Assembly: GCF_003990975.1 (NCBI RefSeq)
Contig: NZ_RZJR01000003.1
Span: 62,001 to 126,000, forward strand
DNA length: 64,000 bases
Source: Cohnella sp. AR92
Lineage (GTDB): Bacteria > Bacillota > Bacilli > Paenibacillales > Paenibacillaceae
Reading direction: 5' to 3'
Position numbers and translations under genes: made by a program. Numbering within the stretch: position 1 is the first letter of the stretch; every line of letters starts with the position of its first letter. Below, piece by piece: positions 18,572-26,519 of the stretch. Under the pieces are notes generated by a model, which saw nothing but the letters and a program-made list of their open reading frames with translations, was not told the DNA's origin and made no database searches.

Positions 18572-18775
18572 GTGAGCCGAATCGATTCGCCATGGCCCGC
18601 CAAGCTAGCCCGGCCGGCAATAAGGGCTCTCGCGAATGCCGGAATCGCGCATCTTGAGCAGCTAACCCTTAGAAGCGAGACCGAGCTTCTCGCCTTGCAC
18701 GGAATGGGACCGAAGGCGTTGGACTTGCTCCGCCAGGAGCTGTCCGAGCGCGGCCTCTCCTTCCGAGAGACCTAG
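18572..18775 (+). CDS. Small helix-hairpin-helix / RpoA-CTD-like protein
   Basis: A 67-residue protein whose core, PAIRALANAGIAHLEQLTLRSETELLALHGMGPKALDLLRQEL at residues 15-58, looks like the C-terminal domain of RNA polymerase alpha: two helix-hairpin-helix elements ending in HGMGPKAL. It starts with GTG 18572 after GAGGAGGGG and is 15 bases behind the TetR gene, so it is probably co-transcribed. A DNA-contact or polymerase-linked role is inference; its family has no assigned function that I can name. Confidence 0.8.
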   Translation: MSRIDSPWPAKLARPAIRALANAGIAHLEQLTLRSETELLALHGMGPKALDLLRQELSERGLSFRET

Positions 18776-18780
18776 AACAG

Positions 18781-18812
18781 AACCCTCCATCGGGCGATGG
18801 AGGGTTCTTCTT
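18781..18812. terminator. Bidirectional terminator between convergent genes
   Basis: A 12-base perfect stem (AACCCTCCATCG, loop GG, complement) followed by CTTCTTCGTT. It separates the plus-strand TetR operon from the minus-strand glycosyltransferase gene ending at 18815. Confidence 0.85.
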
Positions 18813-18814
18813 CG

Positions 18815-19825
18815 TTAATACACGAACTTTCGCTGCGCCATGAAGCTGATTGCGAACAGGAGGGCTTCCGTCATGAGCTTGGCCCAGAATAACGGAATTC
18901 CGATGCTCTCGCTGAATGCATACAAAAGGCCGTAGTTGCAGATTAGGAGGAGGACGACAAGCGCGTAATAGCGGGAAGCGGCTCGTTTCGCCGACCGTTC
19001 GCCCTGCTTGGCGAATACGAATCTGCGGTTCACGGCGAAGTTGAAGAGGGAGCTCCCGACTCTGGCGCCTAGGACCGACAACAGCAGGCTGCCGCCCATG
19101 GCCTGTATCAGGAACAGAAGGATAAAGTCCAGAATGGCCGAGAAGCCGGAAGAGAAGCAGAATTTGATAAAAGGAAAATAGATTCTCGCCGAATCGATCA
19201 ACGGACGGAAGTGGGAGGATTTATTTTCTTCCAGGTAGACGGTGTCGATCGGAACCTCAAGCAAGGGATACCCCGCCGACTTGGATTCCAGCAGCATGTT
19301 CATCTCGTATTCGAACCGTTCGCCGGGAATGCGGCATAACCAGTCCAGCATATCGGAAGAATAGCCTCGGAGTCCGGTTTGAGTGTCGCGAATCGGAGTT
19401 CCGGTCGCGACGGAATAGACCATCCGGGTCGCCGTATTGCCGAATCGGCTTCTAGCGGGAACCTTACCCGTGAACCTTCGGCTGCCGAGCACGATATGTT
19501 TCGGGTTCTCCCTAACCGCATGAGCGACGCGCATAATGTCCTTGGGCAGATGCTGCCCGTCGCTGTCCGCGCAGATGACGCCTTCCGTGCAATCGTTCTG
19601 GCGGATATAGTCGAATCCGGTCTTGAGGGCACGTCCCTTCCCTTGATTGGTCGGGTGGGTGACGACGGTGCATCCAGCCTCCCGCGCCGATTCGAAGATC
19701 TCCCGATAGTCTTCTCCGCTTCCGTCGTCTACGATAAGGATGGAGGGGTTGTCATCCGTCTTTAAGGAATGGATGAGTCCGAGGAGGCGCTCGTCCGGTT
19801 CGTAGGAGGGGATTAAGATCGTCAT
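18815..19825 (-). CDS. GT2 glycosyltransferase fused to a GtrA membrane domain
   Basis: A 336-residue two-domain protein. Residues 1-210 form a GT2 catalytic domain of the dolichol/polyprenol-phosphate mannosyltransferase type (IPSYEPDERLLGLI, IVDDGSG, then ADSDGQH with the metal-binding DxD and DTQTGLRGYS). Residues about 215-336 form a GtrA-like domain with four membrane helices. It therefore likely charges undecaprenyl phosphate with a sugar and helps flip it. I start it at 19825, with AAGGAGG nine bases upstream, not at an ATG 24 bases earlier that lacks one. It lies 13 bases downstream of the phosphodiester glycosidase gene. Confidence 0.9.
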   Translation of the reverse strand: MTILIPSYEPDERLLGLIHSLKTDDNPSILIVDDGSGEDYREIFESAREAGCTVVTHPTNQGKGRALKTGFDYIRQNDCTEGVICADSDGQHLPKDIMRVAHAVRENPKHIVLGSRRFTGKVPARSRFGNTATRMVYSVATGTPIRDTQTGLRGYSSDMLDWLCRIPGERFEYEMNMLLESKSAGYPLLEVPIDTVYLEENKSSHFRPLIDSARIYFPFIKFCFSSGFSAILDFILLFLIQAMGGSLLLSVLGARVGSSLFNFAVNRRFVFAKQGERSAKRAASRYYALVVLLLICNYGLLYAFSESIGIPLFWAKLMTEALLFAISFMAQRKFVY

Positions 19826-19838
19826 GTGGTTGGCCTCC

Positions 19839-20786
19839 TTATTCCGCAAGATAAATGATGTCGCTGACTCCGCGTTCGTTGCCTTTGCCTAGAGGATCGT
19901 TTACGACTCTGCCGTTAAAGTACATCGTCGAGGAGCCGCCGCCATCGAGGTTGTACGCTTCGGTCGCGCCTAGATCGACGAACAGCTTAGCGAATTCATC
20001 GAGAGTCATCCCTCGGCTGTAGCCGCTGCTGCGCCCGTCGACGACGACGAACGCATAATGGTTAGGGGAGATCATCCCGATTCCGGTACGGGGATTCGCG
20101 TTCTGGATGGAACGGTTGCCGAAGTTCGTGTCGATCTTCACCTTGTCGAAATCACCGGCGATCTCGCCGTTCTTCACGAGAGTCGGACCGAAGGAGAAAG
20201 TGTTCGTGACGCCTTCGGACAGCAGCTCGGAAGAGGAAACTTCTTCTTCGTCATAGGACATCATGGTACCGTCCGCCAATGTGGCGAATCCGTCGCGGGC
20301 AGGCTCATCCCGATACAATTGACCGTTGCGGATAACGACGCCGGTATCCCGGAAGCCGTAATAATCCCCATTAATGGCGAAAATAGCGTTGTGGTTGGAC
20401 GCGATCGTCGACGTATCCTGAACGATGTTCGTTCCGAACGAATCCTTGGCGAAGGCTGTCAGCAAGCTCGAAGCATCCTTCACGACGACGTCCGCCACGT
20501 AGTAAGTGATCCTGTCGCTTCCGGAGCCGGTCTCCACTTTCTTGATGCTGATCGTCTCTTTGTCGCTCTTGTAATTCCAGTCGTCGGATTCAACCTGGCC
20601 GGTTGATGCAGGTGAATCCCCTCCTGCGGTTCCGGAGTCGGCCGTCGCTTGAACTTTGGGATCGACAACGACCTGTACGTGCTCGATTAAGTATCGATCC
20701 GCCAGTTTATAGGCGATGCCGCCTAAGATCGCGAGGATAACGGCGATGATGAGAATAACTTTGGTTCTTGTGCGCATTCGCTGCAT
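19839..20786 (-). CDS. Phosphodiester glycosidase family (NAGPA-like) membrane-anchored protein
   Basis: A 315-residue protein of the NAGPA/DUF2233 family, which cleaves N-acetylglucosamine-1-phosphodiester bonds or acts in exopolysaccharide and cell-wall metabolism. One membrane helix lies at about 8-30, with the catalytic domain outside. The family signature AYNLDGGGSSTMYFNGRVVN near the C-terminus is clear, as is TGIGMISPNHYAFVVVDGR. Start 20786 has AAGGAG upstream; a longer frame to 20924 lacks one. It shares an operon with the GT2-GtrA gene, so the pair probably modifies a surface polymer. Confidence 0.9.
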   Translation of the reverse strand: MQRMRTRTKVILIIAVILAILGGIAYKLADRYLIEHVQVVVDPKVQATADSGTAGGDSPASTGQVESDDWNYKSDKETISIKKVETGSGSDRITYYVADVVVKDASSLLTAFAKDSFGTNIVQDTSTIASNHNAIFAINGDYYGFRDTGVVIRNGQLYRDEPARDGFATLADGTMMSYDEEEVSSSELLSEGVTNTFSFGPTLVKNGEIAGDFDKVKIDTNFGNRSIQNANPRTGIGMISPNHYAFVVVDGRSSGYSRGMTLDEFAKLFVDLGATEAYNLDGGGSSTMYFNGRVVNDPLGKGNERGVSDIIYLAE

Positions 20787-21113
20787 GATGATCACTCCTT
20801 GGCTGTTGCGATAAACCTTAGCGGTAGAGCCATTATGGAGGCGGTTCCTGAATTCCGTCTGAGGAGAAGCTGAAGGTAGGCTAAAACGCGGAAGGAATCG
20901 AGCGGGGGCATGCGTACGAGACATTTGTGGTAATGCAAAAAATCCGTTCCTCTAGGTTGGACGGATTATTTGGCGCGATGGGGAAGTACCCGATACGACG
21001 CGAGCCGATCGGGGGTTCGTAACCAATTCATGCTGTAACAACGGCAGCAGTTGTTATTCATCGAAAGGACAGGAAAGTACAATTTTTACGCGAATATGTA
21101 ATATATTGAAGGA
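20787..21113. other. Intergenic stretch at the left edge of the AT-rich island
   Basis: No gene is seen. A weak hairpin (AATCCGT at 20941-20947 with ACGGATT at 20961-20967) and an inverted repeat (TAACAAC at 21036-21042 with GTTGTTA at 21050-21056) are present. Base composition changes from GC-rich to AT-rich at about 21050, marking the island border. I find no recombinase, tRNA or obvious attachment site here. Confidence 0.5.
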
Positions 21114-21401
21114 ATGATGAAGATCGTAAATAAGACATTATATGAAATCCTTGAAAGTGAGGTGATTAAGATCAGCAAAAATGAGAAAATCCGTAATATT
21201 TTAAATTACTCTGCAATCGGTTTAATAGTCTTGTATGTCATAGCCGTAGTAATTACTTTATTAGTTGGTTATTTTTATAAATCTCTAGATGATGATCTTG
21301 TCTTTAGCTTCACAATAAATATTATGCTTTGGGGTGGAGTATCACTTTTGGTATCAGTATTATTACTTATGATGATAAAACTAGCCTTATTAAGGGAATA
21401 G
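21114..21401 (+). CDS. Small two-helix membrane protein, unknown
   Basis: A 95-residue protein I do not recognise, with two membrane helices (about 30-52 and 63-90) after a charged N-terminus. ATG 21114 has GAAGG very close upstream; ATG 21117 or a GTG at about 21162 are other possible starts. It is the first gene of the island and precedes structured repeat 1. Codon use is AT-rich. About 190 bases of AT-rich DNA without a clear gene follow before the repeat. Confidence 0.6.
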   Translation: MMKIVNKTLYEILESEVIKISKNEKIRNILNYSAIGLIVLYVIAVVITLLVGYFYKSLDDDLVFSFTINIMLWGGVSLLVSVLLLMMIKLALLRE

Positions 21402-21594
21402 ATCTTATTAAATGAAAGCCTTATTGAAATATTAAAATTATTTGAATAATCGATTCAGAGCAATAGAATTTATAAACCAAAGTGATTATTTTCAAGTAAA
21501 TGAAGGGCAATTGGGAATGACAAACAAGAGTGATCTATTAATGAATTAAAAGGAATTAATATTATTTGTAAGGATGTTCGAAGAAGTCTAGGAC

Positions 21595-21769
21595 TTCATA
21601 TAACATCATATCCACGCTTCGGAGCCTGACGGCTCCTCGGTCAGCCAGAAGGGGATGGGCAGGGGAGTGAATCAGGCGGACACATCCGTACCGACTAACC
21701 GCATCACGGCCGACTGCTGGCGCAGCCTTAAGTCGGTGGGACGTCGTGGATACAGGAACGTTCTATGAA
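21595..21769. repeat. GC-rich structured repeat 1 (compound)
   Basis: The termini are imperfect inverted repeats: TTCATATAAC at the left against GTTCTATGAA at the right, with ATCCACG and CGTGGAT just inside. The left half has a GGAGCC/GGCTCC hairpin and a segment ending GGACACATCC shared with repeat 3. The right half has CTAACCGCATC, a CCGACT/AGTCGG stem, CTTAAG and GGACGTCGTG, shared with repeat 2. The element is GC-rich inside AT-rich DNA and lies between two single genes. Confidence 0.75.
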
Positions 21770-21804
21770 ACGGACCAAGAGCTAAATAATTAGGAGATGA
21801 TCTT

Positions 21805-22215
21805 TTGAATAGTGTATTTCAAAGAATCGATTGTAATTTCATACCTGTTTCTAATTTAGAGGAATCTATTAATTGGTATGTTGAAATGCTTGGTTGCGCT
21901 TTGGTTTGGAAAGAAGAAAGCGGATATGCCGCTTTAAACGTTTCAAAATCATTAGAAGAAGGAAAATCGGCAAACATTGAAATTGGACAAGCGATGATCA
22001 CGCTTGTAGAATCAGAAAATTTTTCTCCACTTTGTTTTACTAAGAATGGACAGAAACATCCATATATGAACTTTTATACAAATGAAATTGGAAGGGCTCA
22101 TCAAATCCTCTCTAAGTATGGCTTTACTGAAGAACAAATAATAGATGAAGGTAACCTGCAATATTTTAATTTCTATGAAATAAACGGGCATTATATGGGT
22201 GTTTGTTGTTTTTGA
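21805..22215 (+). CDS. VOC (glyoxalase/bleomycin resistance) family protein
   Basis: A 136-residue protein of the vicinal oxygen chelate superfamily, with two beta-alpha-beta-beta-beta units: first RIDCNFIPVSNLEESINWYVEMLG, the second around NFYTNEIGRAHQILSKYG. The C-terminal FYEINGHYMGVCCF supplies the usual metal-side strand. The substrate is unknown; members range from glyoxalases to antibiotic-binding proteins. It begins with TTG or ATG near 21805 after AGGAGATG. Its stop overlaps the left side of structured repeat 2, as if gene and repeat formed one unit. Confidence 0.8.
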   Translation: MNSVFQRIDCNFIPVSNLEESINWYVEMLGCALVWKEESGYAALNVSKSLEEGKSANIEIGQAMITLVESENFSPLCFTKNGQKHPYMNFYTNEIGRAHQILSKYGFTEEQIIDEGNLQYFNFYEINGHYMGVCCF

Positions 22216-22323
22216 ACTTATCTAATGATCCAACAAGGATCATCCAACTCCCTAACCGCATCGCGGCCGCCCTTCGGGCTTAAGGGAGTTGGACGTCGTG
22301 AACACATGAACGTTATAAGAAAT
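22216..22323. repeat. GC-rich structured repeat 2
   Basis: Related to the right half of repeat 1: shared CTAACCGCATC(G/A)CGGCCG, CTTAAG, GGACGTCGTG and the right end AACGTTATAAGAAAT (repeat 1: AACGTTCTATGAAA). The central stem differs in sequence but keeps pairing (CCAACTCCCT with AGGGAGTTGG here, CCGACT with AGTCGG in repeat 1), so structure rather than sequence is kept. A smaller hairpin GATCC/GGATC precedes it. Confidence 0.75.
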
Positions 22324-22338
22324 CGTCGTATAAGATTT

Positions 22339-22584
22339 TTAAGTGTTTCTTGAATAAATTCGTTTTGCAAGTCCAATGAAATTATGTATTGCTTCAAGAA
22401 CAGCAGCGGCTATAATTATTCTCCCTAGAGGCCCATCAATTAGGTTCATTACGTCTTCGGGAGCATGTAGCCCTTTCATTTGGATTTGAGTATAAGTAAA
22501 TAAAGCCATTGCACCATAAGTCACAGTTTTGAGGGTATATAATGAAATTTGAAGATATTTAAGTACCAAAAATCGTTTGTTCAA
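22339..22584 (-). CDS. Small membrane protein, unknown
   Basis: An 81-residue protein on the minus strand, the only island gene opposite to its neighbours. It has two hydrophobic helices (about 10-30 and 50-68) and a basic C-terminus. I start it at TTG 22584, nine bases after CGAGGTG; a GTG at 22596 is also in frame but overlaps that site. It lies between structured repeats 2 and 3. I do not recognise the family. Confidence 0.6.
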   Translation of the reverse strand: MNKRFLVLKYLQISLYTLKTVTYGAMALFTYTQIQMKGLHAPEDVMNLIDGPLGRIIIAAAVLEAIHNFIGLAKRIYSRNT

Positions 22585-22695
22585 TTCGGAAAACACCTCG
22601 AATCATAAAATAGATATTAAATTATTCGGAAATTCTTTGAAATAAATTAATATTTAAAATTTAGTAGAGTTTATTCAGAGAAGCTGCTAATTAGC

Positions 22696-22806
22696 TTCAC
22701 ATTAGGATACGGCGAAGCGGACCGAGGAGCCGCAGGCTCTGATGCGTTGAACCGCTAGAAGCGAATGGCAGGGAAGTGGAAGCAGCGAACACATCTTATT
22801 ACGCAG
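22696..22806. repeat. GC-rich structured repeat 3
   Basis: Starts TTCACATTAG (repeat 1: TTCATATAAC), has a GAGCC-GCA-GGCTC hairpin whose top strand matches the reverse complement of the repeat 1 hairpin, and then a segment from AGAAGCG to GAACACATC that aligns with 21646-21687 of repeat 1. A GAAGCT/AGCTTC hairpin lies just upstream. It sits between the minus-strand small gene and the PHP gene; the rest of 22597-22959 holds no gene. Confidence 0.65.
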
Positions 22807-22959
22807 TATTCCAAATAATAAATATGAACTACTCCAAACAAAGGGACTGTTATAACCACAAGCGTTCTGACAAAACCGCATATTGCGGTTTTAATTTTAT
22901 CATTTCATATTGTCCGTAAAGTAAATACAAATTCAAGTTAGAGGTGAAGGTGAAATATC

Positions 22960-23799
22960 ATGTATGCAGACTTACATATGCATTCGCACTATTCCGATAG
23001 TACCCGTTCTCCTGAGAACATTGTTAAGAGGGCAAGAGAGCTCGGCATTGACTTATTATGCGTAAGCGACCACAACACAACAGCAGCTTATAACGAGCTT
23101 ATACCTCTCTGTAAAGCTAACCATATTAAATTAATACGAGGAGCTGAAATCTCTACCACATTTGAAGATAAAGAATTTCATGTCCTCGCGTATGGCTTCG
23201 ATTTTGAAAATAAAGAGATAATTGAGACATGCAAACAATGCGAGACGGTTTATGCGGATCTTGATTTAGAATTAATAAAAAAGATAAGTGTTGACTATAA
23301 GGAAGTTAGTATTGAAGAGTTCAATTCTTACAATCGAAATCCAAAAAACGGTGGTTGGAAGGGGATTGACTACTTAAAAAGCAAAAACTTGGTTATGGAT
23401 GTTCCTGGTTTTTTTAAACTCATCAGGGAATATAATATTAAACCCAAAAATTCATTTCCATCAATAGAATATGTAATCAATGTAATACATAACGCGAATG
23501 GTAAAGCAGTTATTGCCCATATCGGAGAAACAATGAAGAATAATCTTTCTGAAATAGAACCTCGTTTGAAAAAACTTAAAGACATGGGCGCAGATGGTTT
23601 TGAATGTTATTACACAACTCATACAGAAGATACAACAAATGCTCTTATAGACTTTTGTCAAAAGAATAATCTGCTAATAACCATAGGCAACGATGACCAC
23701 GGTGGATTTAATAATAGGACAGATGTGATCTATGAGATGGGGGCAATTAAGGTTGATTATAGTAAGTTGAATTTGCAAGATATTGAGATTCTGGGTTAA
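22960..23799 (+). CDS. PHP-domain metal-dependent phosphoesterase
   Basis: A 279-residue protein of the polymerase-and-histidinol-phosphatase superfamily. The first metal motif is at residues 4-12 (DLHMHSHYSD), followed by CVSDHNT near 37, GAEIS at about 61, AVIAHIGE near 185 and a C-terminal NDDHGG, which together give the trinuclear metal site. Such proteins hydrolyse nucleoside bisphosphates or other phosphoesters. The start has GAGGTGAAGGTGA upstream. It is the largest gene of the island's cassette-like part. Confidence 0.88.
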   Translation: MYADLHMHSHYSDSTRSPENIVKRARELGIDLLCVSDHNTTAAYNELIPLCKANHIKLIRGAEISTTFEDKEFHVLAYGFDFENKEIIETCKQCETVYADLDLELIKKISVDYKEVSIEEFNSYNRNPKNGGWKGIDYLKSKNLVMDVPGFFKLIREYNIKPKNSFPSIEYVINVIHNANGKAVIAHIGETMKNNLSEIEPRLKKLKDMGADGFECYYTTHTEDTTNALIDFCQKNNLLITIGNDDHGGFNNRTDVIYEMGAIKVDYSKLNLQDIEILG

Positions 23800-24103
23800 C
23801 ACTTCCGTCCAAATACAATGAATTTATTATTATATTGAGGAATGACTAATGATTCTAGAATCTTGGTGCACTTCCGTAAGTGATTTCGGAGTAGTCTGGT
23901 AACTTCATCTAAAGTCCGAACGGCCCCTTGATCCGAAGATATTCAATTATTGCTCCTGGTCGAAAGAAATAGATCAAGGAGCCTATTTGTTGGAAAGAAG
24001 TAGTGAAAAATGGATTTGAATGGTATACAATTCCGAATAAGGGCTTTGATGAGGACTTGATTAAAGACTAATTGACAGCAACTCGAAATGAAAGGAATAC
24101 ATA
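23800..24103. other. Intergenic stretch with long hairpin and gene remnant
   Basis: GGCCCCTTGATC at 23922-23933 pairs with GATCAAGGAGCC at 23972-23983 (one mismatch), a possible terminator with TATTTGTT after it. From about 23999 to 24071 one frame reads VVKNGFEWYTIPNKGFDED and then stops, with no start upstream; this looks like the tail of a lost gene. Confidence 0.4.
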
Positions 24104-24505
24104 ATGAAAGAGAATAAGAGTAAAGCTAAAAAATCGCTTCAGTTATTACTGTTTTTTTCATTAATAATGATTTTCAATTCTTCGATACAAATAGTTATCA
24201 ATGTACTAGAGGATAGGCCTAACTGGCTTATTTTGTTGCTATTAATTCCAAATCTAATATTTATTTTTATTGCAATCATTACTTCACTTGATCTGGTAAG
24301 AAAAGATTATTTGACCGTATTTGGTAGAGTGGATTTTAAGAAAGGCAACATCATAAAAATAAACACTATTGATGGCGAGTATAAGAAGTTCTGGGTAAAT
24401 AAAGATCTATTGAAGGACATAGATGAAAATACAGAGATTGAATTACATTATTATAAGATAACGAAAGCAGTGATAAATATAAAGAATGTAAAATCGTGGC
24501 TTTGA
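24104..24505 (+). CDS. Membrane protein of unknown function
   Basis: A 133-residue protein with two membrane helices (about 11-33 and 42-65) and a soluble C-terminal half (about 68-133) that reads as beta strands (FGRVDFKKGNIIKI, NTEIELHYYKITKAVINI). AAAGGAA precedes the ATG. Very AT-rich. I do not recognise a family and there is no operon partner. Confidence 0.65.
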   Translation: MKENKSKAKKSLQLLLFFSLIMIFNSSIQIVINVLEDRPNWLILLLLIPNLIFIFIAIITSLDLVRKDYLTVFGRVDFKKGNIIKINTIDGEYKKFWVNKDLLKDIDENTEIELHYYKITKAVINIKNVKSWL

Positions 24506-24543
24506 TATTGAAGATCGACGTTAAAGGAGGGGAGAGTCTTAAA

Positions 24544-25118
24544 GTGAGGGAAGATGCAATTGAATGGTCGAAATTTGCGGAGAAAGTGGTTGAATTTGCA
24601 GGGAAAAAATTATCGAATTAAAGACGAAGTCACAGGTTGAAGTGACATATAAGAGTGCGGGAGAGCTTGTAACCTCAGCAGACCTTGCATCTGATAAGAC
24701 AATACGCGATGCAATCTCCAGTTCGTACCCGCAACACATTCCGCATTTTGCTATCTCTGCAACAATTGCGGTAGATGGAACCGGATTCCCCCACGATAAA
24801 GCAAAAGTACATCCGGCTCTTGCAAGAGTAAATATCCTAACCACCCACTGTAGAGACATTCGTCGTTTGGCTGCGCCCGCAATAGACATTTGTTATGTAG
24901 CATCTGGAAAGCTGGATGCACATACAGAGAGTTTAGCCCCATGGGATGTCGCTGCGGCTGGTCTAATCGCACGAGAGGCTGGTATGATTACAGGCCACGT
25001 GGGAGCTGTACCTTATGACGTACCACAGGATTTATTTGGAGAAGAATTTATTAGTGCCAATCCAGGCATCTATGAAGAACTCCTTAACCTATTACGTACA
25101 TCAAAGTCGTTGAAGTAA
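24544..25118 (+). pseudogene. Frameshifted, internally deleted inositol monophosphatase family gene
   Basis: The main frame (24642-25118) reads as an inositol-monophosphatase/CysQ relative: an N-terminal SADLASDKTIRDAI and a C-terminal APWDVAAAGLIAREAGM with the metal-binding WD. The middle lacks the GEE and DPIDGT metal motifs; only a VDGT remains. The true N-terminus (EDAIEWSKFAEKVVEFAGKK) lies in another frame from GTG 24544 and is joined at the A-run near 24604, where a one-base slip brings the frame into line. Loss of both motifs and the frameshift argue that it is dead. GGAGGGGAG still precedes the old start. Confidence 0.75.
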
Positions 25119-25152
25119 CAAATCCGAGATCGATAAGGAGGGGCCGGTAAAG

Positions 25153-25251
25153 ATGAGTAGAAAGTTAATTATAGGAATAATAAGCATAGGTACTATTCTT
25201 ACTGTTTTTGCAGTAATCGGAGTCATTTCATTCTATTCAGCGAGCAATTGA
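25153..25251 (+). CDS. Tiny single-helix membrane peptide
   Basis: A 32-residue open frame starting MSRKLIIGIISIGTILTVF, nearly all one membrane helix with a basic start and a polar end. AAGGAGGGG lies at 25136-25143, about nine bases before the ATG, which is the main reason to believe it is translated. No family can be assigned. Confidence 0.45.
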   Translation: MSRKLIIGIISIGTILTVFAVIGVISFYSASN

Positions 25252-25294
25252 TTAAAGGGCTATTGTGTAAAACACAAAAGTAGGTGCAAATAAA

Positions 25295-25924
25295 ATGTTC
25301 GACTTTAATAATGTTGTTAATTCCGAAGAGGAGTTAAGGAATTTAGTCGGTTATCCGAGTGAACTTGTCAATCATAAAGTCATTCATCATTTGGATTCAC
25401 ATTGTAGTGATTTCATCTCTCTTTCTCCATTGGTATTTATTTCGTCTTCAGACGATCAGGGATTTTGCGATGTATCCCCCAGAGGGGATGCGCCAGGATT
25501 TGTTTATATCTTAGATGATAAGCGAATCGTTATTCCTGAAAGACCTGGTAATAGAAGAATGGATACACTGAGAAATATAATAAAGAACCCCAAAGTAGGT
25601 TTAATATTTCTTATTCCAGGACTAGAAGAGACATTAAGAATAAATGGACAAGCTCAAATTATAAAAGACAGCGAACTACTATTACATATGCAGGTCAATG
25701 GAAAAGTACCTCTACTAGGAATAGGTATTCTAATTGAAGAGTGTTATGTTCATTGTGCTAAAGCTTTTAAAAGATCCAGCGTGTGGGACGCGAATTCTTG
25801 GGTGAACAAGGACAAGTTGCCTAATGTAGCTCGAATGATTTCTGCTCATGCTAAGCAAATAGGATTATCCGAAGAAGAAGTATCGAAGGCATTGCACGAG
25901 AGTTACACCAAAAGACTGTATTAG
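25295..25924 (+). CDS. Pyridoxamine 5'-phosphate oxidase-like flavin-binding protein
   Basis: A 209-residue protein of the PPOX superfamily (split barrel, FMN or F420 binding). Marks are FISLSPLVFISSSDDQGFCDVSPRGDAPGFV near residues 38-70, ERPGNRRMDTLRNIIKNPKVGLIFLIPG (90-117), and LRINGQAQI (120-128). The C-terminal ECYVHCAKAFKRSSVWD is typical of the MSMEG_1061-like subgroup. It probably reduces a small organic substrate, but the substrate is unknown. It is the first of a run of co-oriented island genes. Confidence 0.85.
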   Translation: MFDFNNVVNSEEELRNLVGYPSELVNHKVIHHLDSHCSDFISLSPLVFISSSDDQGFCDVSPRGDAPGFVYILDDKRIVIPERPGNRRMDTLRNIIKNPKVGLIFLIPGLEETLRINGQAQIIKDSELLLHMQVNGKVPLLGIGILIEECYVHCAKAFKRSSVWDANSWVNKDKLPNVARMISAHAKQIGLSEEEVSKALHESYTKRLY

Positions 25925-25987
25925 AATACATGGATTTGCAAAGGAGTTAAACAGGATTCATCAAGAAATTAGACTGAGGTGACTTAG

Positions 25988-26494
25988 ATGAAAAGATTCA
26001 TGAAACAATGGCTGCCTAGTTTTATGATCGCAATTATCGTTTCATTAGTTGTTCGTACTTACATTGTTGAAGCGATGGTAGTACCTTCGGGTTCAATGAT
26101 TCCTACGATAAGGATTCATGATCGAATAGTTGTAGAGAAGGTAATGCCGGTAACCGAAATACATCATGGAGATATTATTGTTTTTTACCCGCCGGTTAAA
26201 ATTGAAGGAGCTAAAAGGTTGGTAAAGAGGTTAATCGGAATGCCTGGAGACATTATCGAAATTAAGGATGGGACTCTGTATAGAAATAATGAAAAAGTAA
26301 TTGAACCGTATGTGAAGGAGCCAATGAACTATACTTACGGACCCGTGAGCGTACCGGAGAACGAATATTTCTTTCTAGGAGATAATCGCAATGATAGTTT
26401 TGATTCACATGCATGGGACGTGCCGTTTGTAGAAAGAAAAGACTTAATCGGGAAAGTAATACTCAATATACCGACACATTATCTTTATCAGTAA
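25988..26494 (+). CDS. Signal peptidase I
   Basis: Membrane-bound serine protease of 168 residues that removes signal peptides from exported preproteins. One N-terminal membrane helix (about 9-27) is followed by the catalytic Ser36 in VVPSGSM and the general base Lys80 in RLVKRLIGMPGD. The conserved box GDNRNDSFDSHAWD (about 138-151) is complete. GAGGTGACTTAG precedes the ATG. It is of normal length for Bacillus SipS/SipT proteins; being in the AT-rich island it is probably an accessory paralogue. Confidence 0.93.
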   Translation: MKRFMKQWLPSFMIAIIVSLVVRTYIVEAMVVPSGSMIPTIRIHDRIVVEKVMPVTEIHHGDIIVFYPPVKIEGAKRLVKRLIGMPGDIIEIKDGTLYRNNEKVIEPYVKEPMNYTYGPVSVPENEYFFLGDNRNDSFDSHAWDVPFVERKDLIGKVILNIPTHYLYQ

Positions 26495-26519
26495 ATCAGG
26501 AAGGAAGCATCCACAAGCT

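Noticed and set aside
21595-22806. Canonical integron attC sites
   Set aside because: The ends do not fit the RYYYAAC and GTTRRRY boxes, and no integron integrase is present; kept only as 'attC-like' in the findings.
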